Positions 49,570-60,480 of a DNA stretch of 64,000 nucleotides are shown here, one piece after another. Every line of letters starts with the position of its first letter. The first letter of the stretch is position 1. Source of the stretch: Heterocephalus glaber (Eukaryota > Chordata > Mammalia > Rodentia > Bathyergidae); assembly GCF_000247695.1 (NCBI RefSeq), contig NW_004624785.1, forward strand, positions 342,482-406,481, read 5' to 3'. Below the pieces are notes generated by a model. It was not told the DNA's origin. It worked only from the letters and a program-made list of their open reading frames with translations, and ran no database searches. Both the position numbers and the translations under genes were made by a program.

Positions 49570-49950
49570 TGTCTTAGTTACTTTTTCTCCTTGCTGAGAC
49601 AAAACGCCAAACTCCCTAAGTTAAAAGAGGAAAGATTTATTTAGCTCACAGTTCATAGAGGTTTCAGTTCATAGTTGGCTGGCTCCAAGGAAGGGTGGCA
49701 TGGCAGAGGGGCATCGCAGAGCAGGCAGGCGCAAAGCAGCAAGCAGCAAGCAGCAAGCAGCATCAGCAACCCTCTTTCTGTCCTTTATAGTTTAACTAGG
49801 TTACCCACCCAGAGGGTGGGTAGCACTTACACCCTTAATCCTAGCATCACATCCTTGATCCCAGTATCACATACCTTAGATCCAGCCACCTCTGAAAAGC
49901 CTTACCTACACCTGCATGAAGTTTTGGGGGAACATCTAGATATCATAAGA
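49570..49950 (-). mobile_element. MaLR LTR
   Basis: TTAGTTACTTTTTCTCCTTG, AGGAAAGATTTATTTAGCTC, CATGGCAGAGGGGCATCGCA and AGTTTTGGGGGAACATCTAG match the LTR at 41.6 kb in the same orientation. Confidence 0.78.
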
Positions 49951-50093
49951 AAGTGTAAATTCATATATTTTTTGTGTACACTCATAAGTATTCTACTGGG
50001 AACTTCCAAGAGGGTCTACCAAGAAAGCTGTGGAATCTGCCACCACCATGTTGACCTCCAAATGCTGGGACTGTGTCAGTCAGCTCTTCCCTC

Positions 50094-50236
50094 ACCTCCT
50101 CTTCCTCCTCTTCCTCCTCTTCCTCCTCTTCCTCCGCCTCCTCCTCCTTCTTCTCCTTCTTCTCCTTCTTCTCCTTCTTCTCCTTCTTCTCCTTCTCCTT
50201 CTTCTTCTTCTCCTTCTTCTCCTTCTTCCTCTTCCA
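50094..50236. repeat. Polypyrimidine (CCTCTT/CTTCTC)n tract
   Basis: About 140 bases contain almost only C and T on the plus strand, in TCC/TTC repeats, with a single G near 50135. Open frames of Pro/Ser or Leu repeats through it are artefacts. Confidence 0.95.
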
Positions 50237-50422
50237 TACTGGGGATTGAACCCAGGACCTTTACACTGAGCTACATCCCTGGCCCTTTAAAAATTAAAAA
50301 AAAAATTTTAAGACAGGCTCTTACTAACTAGATAAATTGCCCCTGCTGGGCTTGAATTTATGATCTTCCTGCCTCAGCTTCCCAGAGCACTGAGATTATA
50401 GGTGGGTGCCACCAGGCCCAGT
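50237..50422 (-). mobile_element. ID-like SINE relic followed by a B1 SINE
   Basis: CATACTGGGGATTGAACCCA and TGAGCTACATCCCTGGCCC (50237-50286). The polypyrimidine tract takes the place of its T-tail. B1 sequence at 50305-50422 follows (TTTTAAGACAGGCTCTTACT, TGCCTCAGCTTCCCAGAGCA). Confidence 0.8.
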
Positions 50423-50689
50423 TTTAGTCAGCTCTTTCTAATTTCTTAGCCCTATTTTCAGCAGCTATTTTATATCTTCTTCATCTGTATTAGCTAAACT
50501 TCTTTAGTTGTGGGTAACAAAGTAACTTAAATTAGCTTAACTAGAAAAAGGAACTATCATATGAGAATACAGGAAAATTTCATGGAACCTAAGGGTAAAA
50601 ATGTAACTGAATATCAACAAAGAAGTGGAAAGTATTTAGGACTTTCTGTTTCTTATTTCTATTTCTCTTTGTAGTGTTTCATAAATAGA

Positions 50690-50800
50690 AGCCTGACATG
50701 ATGACACCCACCTGTAATTCCTGTTACTCAATAAGCTGAGGCAGGAGGATCGCAAATTTGACCTCAATCTGGCCAATTTAGCAAGAACCTGTCTCAAAAT
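50690..50800 (+). mobile_element. B1 SINE
   Basis: GCCTGACATGATGACACCCA, AAGCTGAGGCAGGAGGATCG and AGAACCTGTCTCAAAAT. Confidence 0.82.
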
Positions 50801-50812
50801 AAAAATGAAAAG

Positions 50813-50888
50813 GGCTGGGGATGGACCTCTGTATAGAGCATTGACTAGTATGTGTGAGCCCCAGGTTTGATTTCCAGTACTGAAAAAA
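50813..50888 (+). mobile_element. ID-like SINE, older
   Basis: AAAGGGCTGGGGATGGACCT and AGGTTTGATTTCCAGTACTG plus an A-tail. Confidence 0.7.
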
Positions 50889-52822
50889 AAATAGAAATAG
50901 CTGTCATCAACTGATTACTTAATCTGTGCCATAAGAACCTGTGGAGAGAGGTTTTTATTCTTTCTTTTAACATTTGCATTGTATGTGTGAGGAGACTGCG
51001 ACAAAGAGGCATGGAATTGCTCCACTGTCACCCTGTTAGCCAGTGGAAGGCCCAGATTTTGGATCTCAGCAGCCTGGTTCCAGAGCCAATCCCCCTAAAC
51101 TCTACCTACTCAGTTGGGCTCAGTGCCTCTGCTGTGCAGCACCCAGCCATGGTGTGAACACCTTCAGAAGTGGCCTGGGTGGTGGGGGGAAGATGAGCAT
51201 TCCCTCTGGGGCATCATTCTGGGCCTCTCTGGAAAATTTCCCACTGGCCATGTTTCTGTCCCCTGGGGCCACCTTGAGCCCATCTAAACTCAGTGTGCAT
51301 GACAACCTTAAAGGTATTTGAGGACCAAATGCTGGGCTGCTTTGCTTGGCATCCTCCACTCTTGCAACTGTTCCCTTGATATTTTAAAAAATGCCCCCAT
51401 CATCCTGCTTCCCATCTTCACAATGTGCCTAGATTGTGTCAGGCATCCTTGATACAACTCTCAGAGACATCAGAACACAGGTTCACATCTTTACCAACAC
51501 CCACTCCCCACAAGGAATCTTTTGTAATATCCCCTCTGGTATCCAGAAATAAAATTCTTACAGATATATAATAAATATATATGTAACTGCCTACATACAT
51601 AATTTAAGAGCTCATATAATGTCCCAAAAATAACATTAAGTAGGAGTAAAAGGAAAGTAATTTATGAAACAATAAGGTGTAAATGCTCAGGCACAGGGGC
51701 ACTCGGACCCTCAATGCAATGGATGTTTGCACCTGCTTGTCACAGATCTTTGTGTTTGCAAGAAGTAAGGTCAGAAGCCCTTCGCAGAAAAAGTACCCAA
51801 CAGCAAAGAGTAAAGGTACAAGTATGTGCAAGGATAAATAACAGCCCCGAATTACTTGTATCTGAGGAAAGAAAGAAGATAACTTGACTGAAGTCATGAG
51901 ATATGTCAAACCAAATGACAGACTGCGGATAGGAGCAAGTGTGGGAGCCTCATGGTCAACTTGGAGTTCAGCTGCACACATAGTGTCACAGTGATTTCCT
52001 GTCTTTGGACATGGGGCACCATTGTGCCTAAGAACTGCCAAGAACATATCTCCTCAATTGATCTTAAATTTACTCCAGAGTAACTAAGGTTTGGAGACCA
52101 CAAGCTTCAACGAATAAAAGGAACAGAGAGAAGACAGGAAAGAGAGTAAAATAAGGAACTGAAAAACAGCTCACAACTAAATAATAAATCATTGTGATGT
52201 GCAATTTCACAATATATTTATCATTGAATAATAAAATAATATACCCCAAGTTTGACAGCAATTATGTGAAACATGTAAAACAATCCTTTTAATAGAACTA
52301 TACCACATCTCTGTATTTCATGTGTCTGCTAGTTTAATAGATTTTTTTGGTTGTTAAGTCAGTTAAGAGGAAACTCAAAACAGCTCTGTCACATAGTTAT
52401 GTTGAAAATGGCAAAGGCAAAGTGATAAAAATGTGCATATTGGTGACTCAGATAACTGTTGGCCATGTTGGTAAAGGTGACTTTATTTTTTTATGTAATA
52501 AATAGCTTTTTGGTAGATCTTAAAACAATGTGAGATCTTTTCTCAATTTACATGGGAGTTATGTTCATGAAAAAGTTATTGAATGTGAAAACAGTGAAAA
52601 AATCTTTTTATTTATATATAAAATGTAATTCTGGGAATAGATATTTAAAAAGTTTCTTTCCCCTCATGAATATCTGTGAAACACTTGAGAATCATGCATA
52701 CTTGGGGCTGTCTAGTGTCACACATTTCAGCAAGTTTGGCATTTCTAGCCACCATCTACTAAACTCCAGTAGCACCCTTCTTCCCCAGAAATAGCGATGG
52801 TAGAAAGCTATCCCCATTGTAC

Positions 52823-53165
52823 ATTACTCAGCTTTTGGCTGAGACACAATATCCGCCACCCATGTCTTAAAGGAGGAGACATTTAATTTGGCTCACAGTT
52901 TTTGAGGAATTCAGTCCGTATTTGGCTGGTTCCAAGGCAGGAGCATCATAGCAGAATAGTACGGTGGAACAAAGCTGCTAGTTCATGGTGGCTGGGAAAC
53001 AGAGCAAGGGAATAGTGCCAGAGAGGGAGGGGCCACAGACCATGTATGGCACCCAAGGTCAAACTTCTGTGACCCACTCAGACACATCCAGGAGCATGCT
53101 TTAATAATCTGCTAGGCACTTCTTAATCCAATGAAGTTGACATATCAGGATTAACAGTCACAACC
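52823..53165 (-). mobile_element. MaLR LTR relic
   Basis: CATTACTCAGCTTTTGGCTG, AATTTGGCTCACAGTTTTTG and TTTGGCTGGTTCCAAGGCAG. Same layout as the other minus-strand MaLR LTRs, more diverged. Confidence 0.65.
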
Positions 53166-53342
53166 AGAGTCCCAAAGATGCTTGAGGGATGTTGCTACTC
53201 CAAGGCAATCTCCTGAATTAGAGTAATTGATTTCACTCTCTTCTCCATGATACAGGCAAGTATGAGTGTGTGCAAACCCTTCCACTTCCACAAGCAACTC
53301 TGGCTTGGAGAAAAAAGTTCTGAGTGTGTTTCTTGAGCAACT

Positions 53343-53424
53343 TTTTTTTGGTACGGGGGATCGAACTTGGAACCTTAGAGCTTGCGAGGCAGACGCTGGA
53401 ACCACTGAGCTAAATCCCCGGCCC
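53343..53424 (-). mobile_element. ID-like SINE
   Basis: T-tract, GGTACGGGGGATCGAACTTG and ACTGAGCTAAATCCCCGGCC. Imperfect flanking duplication around CTTGAGCAAC/CTTGAACAAC. Confidence 0.9.
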
Positions 53425-53663
53425 ATCTTGAACAACCTTTTTATCTTCTATTTTTCATTTACTATTTTCCAGCCTTTGGAAAAAATACGATCTAATACAC
53501 ACAACATACCTTTCTCATTTTAATTGTATAATTTAATGGTATTAAGTATATTCACAATGTTGTATAATCATCACCACCTTTCATTCCTAGTTTTAAAAAA
53601 AATTTCAAATGTTTTCAACCTTAGAGAAAGTTTATAAAAATAGTATAAAGATCATTTTTCCTG

Positions 53664-53747
53664 GGCCAGGGATTTAGCTCAGTGGTTCCACCACCTGCCT
53701 CGCAAGCTAAGGACCTGAGTTCGATCCCCAGTACCAAAAAAAAAAAA
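53664..53747 (+). mobile_element. ID-like SINE with target duplication
   Basis: Perfect 15-bp duplication AGATCATTTTTCCTG at 53649-53663 and 53748-53762. Near-consensus body with a 13-A tail. Confidence 0.94.
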
Positions 53748-54042
53748 AGATCATTTTTCCTGAGCTATTGAAGAATAAATTATTGCTATATAGTATGTAT
53801 ATATAGCAGTAATATATATTACTGAATATTTCATTATAAAATTTCTAAGAACAAGGACATCCTCCTAAATACCCACAATGCAACCATCACCATTAGAAGA
53901 TTAATACTGATTAAGTACAGCCATCTAGTTGTAGGAGTCCATTCATGTTCTGCCTGTTACACCAATAACGTCCTTCATAAAAAAAGGATCCAATCCATGA
54001 TCAAGATTTCCATTTGTTTCATGATAGGTGATATGGTATAAT

Positions 54043-54150
54043 TTTTTTACTGAGATGGGGTCTTATTAAATTACTCAGGCTGACCTTAAAGTTATGACCC
54101 TCTTGCCTCGGTCTTCTGAATAACTGGGAATATAGGGGACTGTCACAACT
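54043..54150 (-). mobile_element. B1 SINE, diverged
   Basis: TTTTACTGAGATGGGGTCTT, CTTGCCTCGGTCTTCTGAAT and TGGGAATATAGGGGACTGTC. Confidence 0.65.
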
Positions 54151-54805
54151 TGTGGCTTCAGTATAAACTTTGATTGCATTAAACTGTTGTCTTTCAGTTT
54201 TCCGTGCTATAAGGTTTACATTTCTTTTATAACCAACCTGAGAAGATACTCTGAGACTATGAAAACATTCCATTCTTCATCAAATTTTCACCCACAAGTT
54301 TGAGTATCCACCTGATGTTTGCTTGCTGCACTAATAATTACTATGTTGTCAAATTATACTTTTCTAATTTCATTATTATTCTACATTTATTTGTTGGTAT
54401 TTCAGTGTAAGGGAAAGCTTTCTGTTCTCCCTCATTTATTTATTATGGCATCTTATACCAATATAAATATGGATTCTTATTTTATCCAGCTGGCTATAGT
54501 TGTCTACCATAATTAATTATTCTTATGCCAAATTGTTGTGGATTTGTCCAATGCAAGGCCCATCAAGCTGGTTTCCTTTTAATATATCCTTGTCATCCAT
54601 TGAGCTCTTCTCTATTTTTGGTGCAAGAAGTTCTAGGCTCATGTTGTATTTTCCCTGCCTCATTCTTGGAATCAACTATTTCTCCAAGAATCCCTAAGTG
54701 CTTTTAGCAGAGAATGATATTTAGATATCAAGGGGTAGACTCTAGGTGTGCACATTGTTAGTGGATTATTACTGCTCTCAGGTATATCTAGGGATATTTA
54801 TCCAT

Positions 54806-54842
54806 ATCTGTCTGTCTATCTATCTATCTATCTATCTATCAT
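54806..54842. repeat. (ATCT)n microsatellite
   Basis: About eight TATC units after TCTGTCTGTC. Confidence 0.95.
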
Positions 54843-55689
54843 CTATGAATAAACAAAGCTTTGGATATATCCATCCACTTATCTAACAATCATCTACATA
54901 AATGAAGATATTTATCATCGATGTATGAGCAGAGCTATGGATCTATCTAAACACATGAAAGACCCCACATATATACCTGACATTTACATTTATATTTACT
55001 TCTTCACTTGCTGATACATATTAAAAACCATGAATTCATACTAATACTTCCCAATATTTCCAATCCCAAATCTAACACCATAGGATTCATTCTAGATCAT
55101 TTCTTTTCTGTATTTGTACCTTCTCTCTCTGACAATGAAAAACCTGGCTCCCATTTTCTCCATATTATTCACAGATTTTCCTCTATAAGAAATTAATCCT
55201 CCTCCCTTCCTCCTTGGATGCCTTCTGCATCCTGCCTAGGCTCTTACACCCAACACCAGGCTCCTGGACATGGGTGGCAAGTGGAGAGGCAGGAAGGACA
55301 CTTCCTAACAATTAAAATTCCATACTTGCATGATTTTACATAACTTTTACTAGAAATTATGCATACATTGTACATTTGTAGTACTGGGAATTTCTGTTTT
55401 GCAAAGAAATTCCCTAAGGCTTAGAGAGCTCACACAGCAGGTAGCAGAGCTAAGATGAAAACTTGATGGGTCTCACTCTAACATTCTCAATCTTAACTTG
55501 AAGAAATTTAAGTACCTCTAAAGTATATCACCATCCACATATATATCAACAAACAGATTTTTGTCTCAGTTCTTTGGGTTTATACTTTATATTCTTGTCA
55601 ACAATAAAGAAGATGAGCTTATCATTCATGTGTTCAGGATAACAGAGTTCCCATATGGAATATAGCCATTTACTTAAGTCTCTGGACTC

Positions 55690-55843
55690 TTTTTTTTGAG
55701 GCAGGGTCTTGTTCTGTAGTTGTTGAGGCTGGGTTTGAACTCACTATGTAGCCCAGGCTGTCCTTGAACTCAAGGAAATCCTCCTGCCTCAACCTCCTGA
55801 GTGCTGGGATTACAGGTGTGCACCACTATGTCTGGCATTTTAA
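55690..55843 (-). mobile_element. B1 SINE with internal duplication
   Basis: TTTTGAGGCAGGGTCTTGTT, GAGGCTGGGTTTGAACTCAC then CCAGGCTGTCCTTGAACTCA, then GTGCTGGGATTACAGGTGTG. Confidence 0.92.
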
Positions 55844-55854
55844 GTCTCTGAACT

Positions 55855-55930
55855 CTAACTGGTGCCTAGAAGAGTGCTTGCATTTAGTAGGTGCTCAACA
55901 TATAGCTTTTGCATTGATGAATGAATGATT
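55855..55930 (+). mobile_element. L2/MIR 3' end relic
   Basis: GTGCCTAGAAGAGTGCTTGC, TAGTAGGTGCTCAACA and GATGAATGAATGA. Confidence 0.65.
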
Positions 55931-56348
55931 ATTGTATCTATGAAGCATGTAATGATTATGAAGAAGACAGAGTACTCACAAAAACATGGCTCTTCTCGTT
56001 TTATGTATAGAGAGCCACACTTCCTTGTCCTCTTGCAATTTGCTGGGACCTTGTGACCATTTCTGGCCAAAGGAACATGCACAGCAGTAACAGAGAGAGC
56101 AAGAAGCCCTGCTCTCTCTTGTCTTGCGGAGGCAAATTCTAGTGGCGAATTATTGTGGCATAGCTACAAGATGGGGAAGGCTCTGGCTGCTTGGCTCCCC
56201 AACCCATTTACCCTCCACCCCAGCCTTGCTGACCAATGGTGGAATTTTTGTGATAAAGCCACTGAGATATTTTTTAGGTTAGCTTGTTTCTGCAGTGTAA
56301 CTTAACCTATTCTGACTCATTTCTCAGATCTCATTAAATAGAAAAGAG

Positions 56349-56435
56349 GGGCTGGGGCTGTAGCTAGGTGGTAAAGCACTTGCCTAGTATGTACAAGGCT
56401 CTGGATTTGATGCCCAGTACCACATTTGAAAAAGA
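56349..56435 (+). mobile_element. ID-like SINE
   Basis: GGGGCTGGGGCTGTAGCTAG and GGATTTGATGCCCAGTACCA; GAAAAAG-rich end. Confidence 0.85.
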
Positions 56436-56538
56436 AAAAAGAAAAAAGTTAGATTCTCTCCGAGTATTCAAAATGCCACTCAGTTGACAGTGCATGCAAA
56501 TGTCAATTGTGAGAGTAACAGGAAAAAAAACCCATAAA

Positions 56539-56541
56539 GGA

Positions 56542-56605
<64 letters not shown>
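56539..56605. repeat. (GAAA)n microsatellite
   Basis: About 17 uninterrupted AAAG units. Confidence 0.97.
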
Positions 56606-56689
56606 CCCCCAGCATTTTGAGGCTATTCATGTAGAAGATAGCACTGAAGAGTACAAGGAATATCAATTGAAAAGGAAAAAATGAGCAAG

Positions 56690-56800
56690 ACATTGTGCTA
56701 CATACCTATAATCTCAGTTATCACAGAGACTAAGGTAGGAGAATTGCAACTTCAGCCTAGGCAATTTAGTGAGAACCTCCTTGTCTCAAAATTTTTTTAA
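56690..56800 (+). mobile_element. B1 SINE, diverged
   Basis: GTGCTACATACCTATAATCT, GACTAAGGTAGGAGAATTGC and CTTGTCTCAAAATTTT. Confidence 0.65.
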
Positions 56801-56803
56801 AAA

Positions 56804-56805
<2 letters not shown>

Positions 56806-56842
<37 letters not shown>
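56806..56842. repeat. (GT)n microsatellite
   Basis: About 17 GT units between a B1 and an ID-like SINE. Confidence 0.97.
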
Positions 56843-56845
<3 letters not shown>

Positions 56846-56847
<2 letters not shown>

Positions 56848-56928
56848 TAAGGATGTAGCTCAGTGGTAGAGCCCTTGGACAGCATGCACAAGGCCCTGGA
56901 GTCCATCCTTAGTTAAAAAAAAAAAAAG
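56846..56928 (+). mobile_element. ID-like SINE
   Basis: GCTAAGGATGTAGCTCAGTG, CAAGGCCCTGGAGTCCATCC and an A-tail. Confidence 0.8.
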
Positions 56929-57282
56929 GCAAGAAAAATGAGCACCTAAATTCCTGGAATTCAGGGCACACGGTCAACATCTTTGACCTATAATTTCATG
57001 TGAATTACTCCTGACAGTGACTTACGGCCTAACTTCTTTATTCCTACAATGCCAATTCTTCAAGCCATACTTCCTCTTTAAAGAAAATACTGATTTGATT
57101 ATAGGGTTTGTTTTTTTTTTTAAGTTCTAAATCATTTTTCACTTAAAGGGAAGTAGAAGTGCAACTTTACACCAAAAGACCCATCAAAAACATTTTTATG
57201 GCTACAGTGAGTCCAAAAGTGAATGTGACACTAAATGGTATTGAAGGGCAAATTACAAAGGCTATTCCCTTTGCCTCATGTG

Positions 57283-57366
57283 CTTTTTTTTTCATACCGG
57301 GGATCAAACTCAAGACCTTGTGCTTGCAAGGCAAGTGGCGGAACCACTGAGCTAAATCCTCAGCCC
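57283..57366 (-). mobile_element. ID-like SINE
   Basis: T-tract, CATACCGGGGATCAAACTCA and ACTGAGCTAAATCCTCAGCC. CCTCATGTG occurs on both sides. Confidence 0.9.
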
Positions 57367-57838
57367 ACCTCATGTGTTTTTAAATGACGGTCTTGTGAAA
57401 ACTTTTTATATAGAAAAGAAGAGACAATAATACAATGAATTCTCACAAACCTATCACTTTGACTTTATAATTGTTAGTATTTTATCATTGTGCTTTATTT
57501 TTCCTGTTGCTGAGGTATAAAATTAGTCCCAGACTCTGTAACATTTAACCCTTAGATACGTCTCTAAAAATTTAAGATATCTTCTTACATAACTATAATA
57601 TTATCACTATGCCTAATAAAATTAACAATATAATTCCTTCATAATATCTGGTAACCAGTTTACATACAGATTTTCTCAAATGTCCTGAGGATATAATTTT
57701 ATGTTTCATTTATATATGTAGTTTGTTTTGAAATCTAAACTAGGTCCATATATTGAGTTGGATTGTTCAGTTTTTGTCTCTGTTAATCATTGTATCTCAA
57801 CATTATCTTCATTTGTTTCATTTTAATATTCTATTTTT

Positions 57839-57928
57839 GGGCCGGGGATTTAGCTCAGTGGTTCTGGCACCTGCCACGCAAGCACAAGGTCCCAAGTTCG
57901 ATCCCCGGTACCAAAAACAAAAAATACT
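57839..57928 (+). mobile_element. ID-like SINE with target duplication
   Basis: Perfect 14-bp duplication AATATTCTATTTTT at 57825-57838 and 57929-57942. Near-consensus body GGGCCGGGGATTTAGCTCAG. Confidence 0.94.
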
Positions 57929-58114
57929 AATATTCTATTTTTTAAAAATTCTCCCTTTTCAAATCTTTCCTTTTTGTGGGGGAAATTTGAACAAGACAAC
58001 AGTTTCACTTTGCATCTGAAAAAATCTATTATCATTTTTAAAAGCATCTCATATCCCTGGTCCTTAAAAACAAACAAACAAGAAACAAAAAACATATATG
58101 ACAAATGCTGTCTT

Positions 58115-59740
58115 TCTTTTTTGTCTTTTTAAAATAGCAAACATTTATTAGTATATTTTAGGCATACATAATGATAACATTCATCATAGGGAATTTGTAT
58201 CTGTACATGATATATCTCACCTCTTTTTTCCCATCCCCCCTCAAGCCCCTTCCCCTCCCTATGTACAAAAGCTTTGTTTCCATTTCTTCCTTCTATTTTC
58301 CTTTCTTTCCCTTGTTCCTTCCTTCCTCCCTCCCTCCTCCCTTGTTCCCCTTCCCATTTGAACATTTCTTCCCACTTCCCAATATCTATACATTTAGTCC
58401 TTATTTCCACTTTCTCACAACAGAGAAACAATGTGGTATTTAAACATGTCTATCTGATTTATTTCACTTAAGAGTATAAGTGTCTCAAGGTCTATCCATT
58501 TGCAAATGTCTGAAGCTCATCCTTCTTTATGGCAGAGTAGTACTCCACTGTATAAAAAAACCCAACATCTTCTTTATCCATTTGTTGGTTGATGGGCATT
58601 TGGGCTGTTTCCAAGACTTAGCCATGACAAACAAAACTGCTATAAACATGAATGTGTATATATTGCTGTGATATGATGGTTTTAATTCTTTTGGGAAGAT
58701 ACCAAGATTGGGAATAGCCGGGTCAAATGGAACCTCTAGTTTTAGTTTTTTGAGAAATCTCTACACTGATTTCCATAGTGGTTGTACCAGTCTGCACTCC
58801 CACTAACAGTGGAGAAGGGTTCCTTTCTCCCCATAGCCCTGTCAGCATTTGCTCTTGGTTAATTTCTTTGTTTGTTTGTTTGTTTGTTTTTTGAGGCAGG
58901 GTCTCTCTTTGTAATTCAGGCTGGCTCTGAACTCATTATGTTGCCCAGGCTGGCCTCAAACTCAAAGCAATCCTCCTGCCTCAGCCTCCCGAGTGCTGGG
59001 ATCACAGGTGTGTGCCACCACACCAGGCTCCATTGCTTGATTTCTTGATAGCAGCCATTTTTTCTGGAGTGAGATGAAATCTCAGTGTCGTTTTAATTTG
59101 CATCTCTCGAATGACCAGTGATGTTGAACATTTTTTTCATATATTTATTTGCTGTTTTTACTTCTTCGTCTGAGAAGTGTCTATTCATTTTGGAGTTTTG
59201 GATTGGGTCTTTAAATTTGAGGGGTCTGATTTTTTTGAGTTCTTTATAAAGTCTAGATAGTAGTCTTTGATGAATACCTGGTAAAAATTTTTCCCATGCT
59301 GTGGGTTGTTTCTTCACTCTGTGGTGGTTTCTCTTGCTGTGCAAAAGCTTTTTAATAAGATGACGTCCCAGTTGTTGATTCTTTGTAGTATTTCTCCTGA
59401 GGTCTGGGTTTTGTTCATGAAGTCTTTGCCTACTCCAATATCCTCAAGCATTCTACCTATTCTCTCTTCCAGCAGATTTAGTGTTTCCATTTTAATATTT
59501 AGATCTTTGATCCATTTTGATTTTAGGTTAGTGCATGGTGAAAATTATGGGTCTGGTTTCAATCTTTGGCATGTGGAAAGCCAGTTTTTCCAGCACCATT
59601 TAGTAAAGAGGCTATCTTTCTTCCAGTGAAGGTGTTTGGCTCCTTTGTTGAAGATGAGGTGGCTGAGTGTGTTTGGAACTGTTTCTGGATCTTCTAATCT
59701 GTTCCATTGATCCTCAAATCTGTTCTTTCTAAACTAAGCC
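58115..59740 (-). mobile_element. L1 3' end, longest copy, split by a B1
   Basis: Complementary L1 sequence runs from a T-rich tail near 58115 through the 3' UTR and the ORF2 end to about 59740. The minus strand still encodes [20 protein letters not shown] and SKRNHHRVKKQPTAWEKFLP, both L1 ORF2 C-terminal signatures. A B1 at 58872-59031 interrupts it. It is 5'-truncated, and no full reverse transcriptase frame remains. Confidence 0.92.
58867..59031 (-). mobile_element. B1 SINE with (TTTG)n tail and internal duplication, inside the L1
   Basis: TTTG repeats, GAGGCAGGGTCTCTCTTTGT, CAGGCTGGCTCTGAACTCAT then CAGGCTGGCCTCAAACTCAA, then GTGCTGGGATCACAGGTGTG. Confidence 0.93.
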
Positions 59741-59756
59741 ATTCAAAATATCTAGG

Positions 59757-59905
59757 TAGCCAGGCCTGGTGGCACATGCCTGAAAACTCAGCACTCAGGA
59801 GGCTGAGGCAGAAGGATTGCTGTGAGTTTGAGGCCAGCCTGGGCTACATAGTGAATTCAAGGCCAGCCTCAACTACATAGTAAAACCCTGTCTCAACAAA
59901 AAAAG
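59757..59905 (+). mobile_element. B1 SINE with internal duplication
   Basis: GTAGCCAGGCCTGGTGGCAC, then AGGCCAGCCTGGGCTACATA followed by AAGGCCAGCCTCAACTACAT, then AAACCCTGTCTCAAC. Confidence 0.93.
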
Positions 59906-60031
59906 GTCAATAGGGTGCTAGAGAATAAAAAGAAAAGTTCTATGGTTTATATGACAAATTTTTTTCATGTTTGCAAAGTTCATCTTGGTCAGAAAAGGTT
60001 GTAATGACTTCTTAGAAATATGATTTTTCTG

Positions 60032-60178
60032 CCAGGCGTGGTGGCACATGCCTGTGATCCTAAGCACTTGGGAGGCTGAGGTGGGAGAATCACTGCAAGT
60101 TCCAGACCAGCCAGGGCTACATAATGAGTTCAAGAACAGTCTGAACTACGTAGTGAGATCCTGTCTCCAAAAATATAA
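60032..60178 (+). mobile_element. B1 SINE with internal duplication
   Basis: GCCAGGCGTGGTGGCACATG, CAGACCAGCCAGGGCTACAT then AAGAACAGTCTGAACTACGT, then GAGATCCTGTCTCC. Confidence 0.93.
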
Positions 60179-60184
60179 GGACTT

Positions 60185-60280
60185 TTTTTTGGTTTTTGAG
60201 ATGGTCTTGCTATACTGCCCAGTCTAATTTTAAACTCATAGCATCATGCGATCCTGCCACCTCAGCCTCTTGAGTAAAGA
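60185..60280 (-). mobile_element. B1 SINE, partial
   Basis: GTTTTTGAGATGGTCTTGCT and CTGCCACCTCAGCCTCTTGA. Confidence 0.65.
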
Positions 60281-60349
60281 TATTGTTTGTTTTTAGTAGA
60301 CTCTAGAGGGAATACTAGTAATAAAAAAAATACTAGTTAGTGATGTAGG

Positions 60350-60480
60350 AAGTTAGAAGAGTAGGCTTAGTCCTGCTTTTGCTATGAACTAATGACTGGA
60401 ATAAGTTCTGTAAGTTGTCTGAGCTTTGGTTTCTTCATGAGGAAGCTTGGCCTAGTTGGTGGGTAAGATGTATTTATAAC
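60350..60480 (+). mobile_element. MIR relic
   Basis: GTAAGTTGTCTGAGCTTTGG and TTTCTTCATGAGGAAGC follow the MIR core. Confidence 0.55.

Noticed and set aside
49675..50331. Open frame of 218 codons ending in Pro/Ser repeats
   Set aside because: It runs from a MaLR LTR through a pyrimidine microsatellite into a SINE. The Pro-Ser and Leu runs are translations of the simple repeat.
51604..52047. Open frame of 147 codons on the minus strand
   Set aside because: No recognisable domain and no CpG or promoter context. I could not connect it to any gene; a chance frame is the simplest reading.
56539..56842. CRISPR-like regular repeats
   Set aside because: These are GAAA and GT microsatellites with no spacers, and the host is a mammal.
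58115..59740. Active L1 retrotransposon
   Set aside because: It covers only the ORF2 C-terminus and 3' UTR, contains a B1 and has no long open frame.
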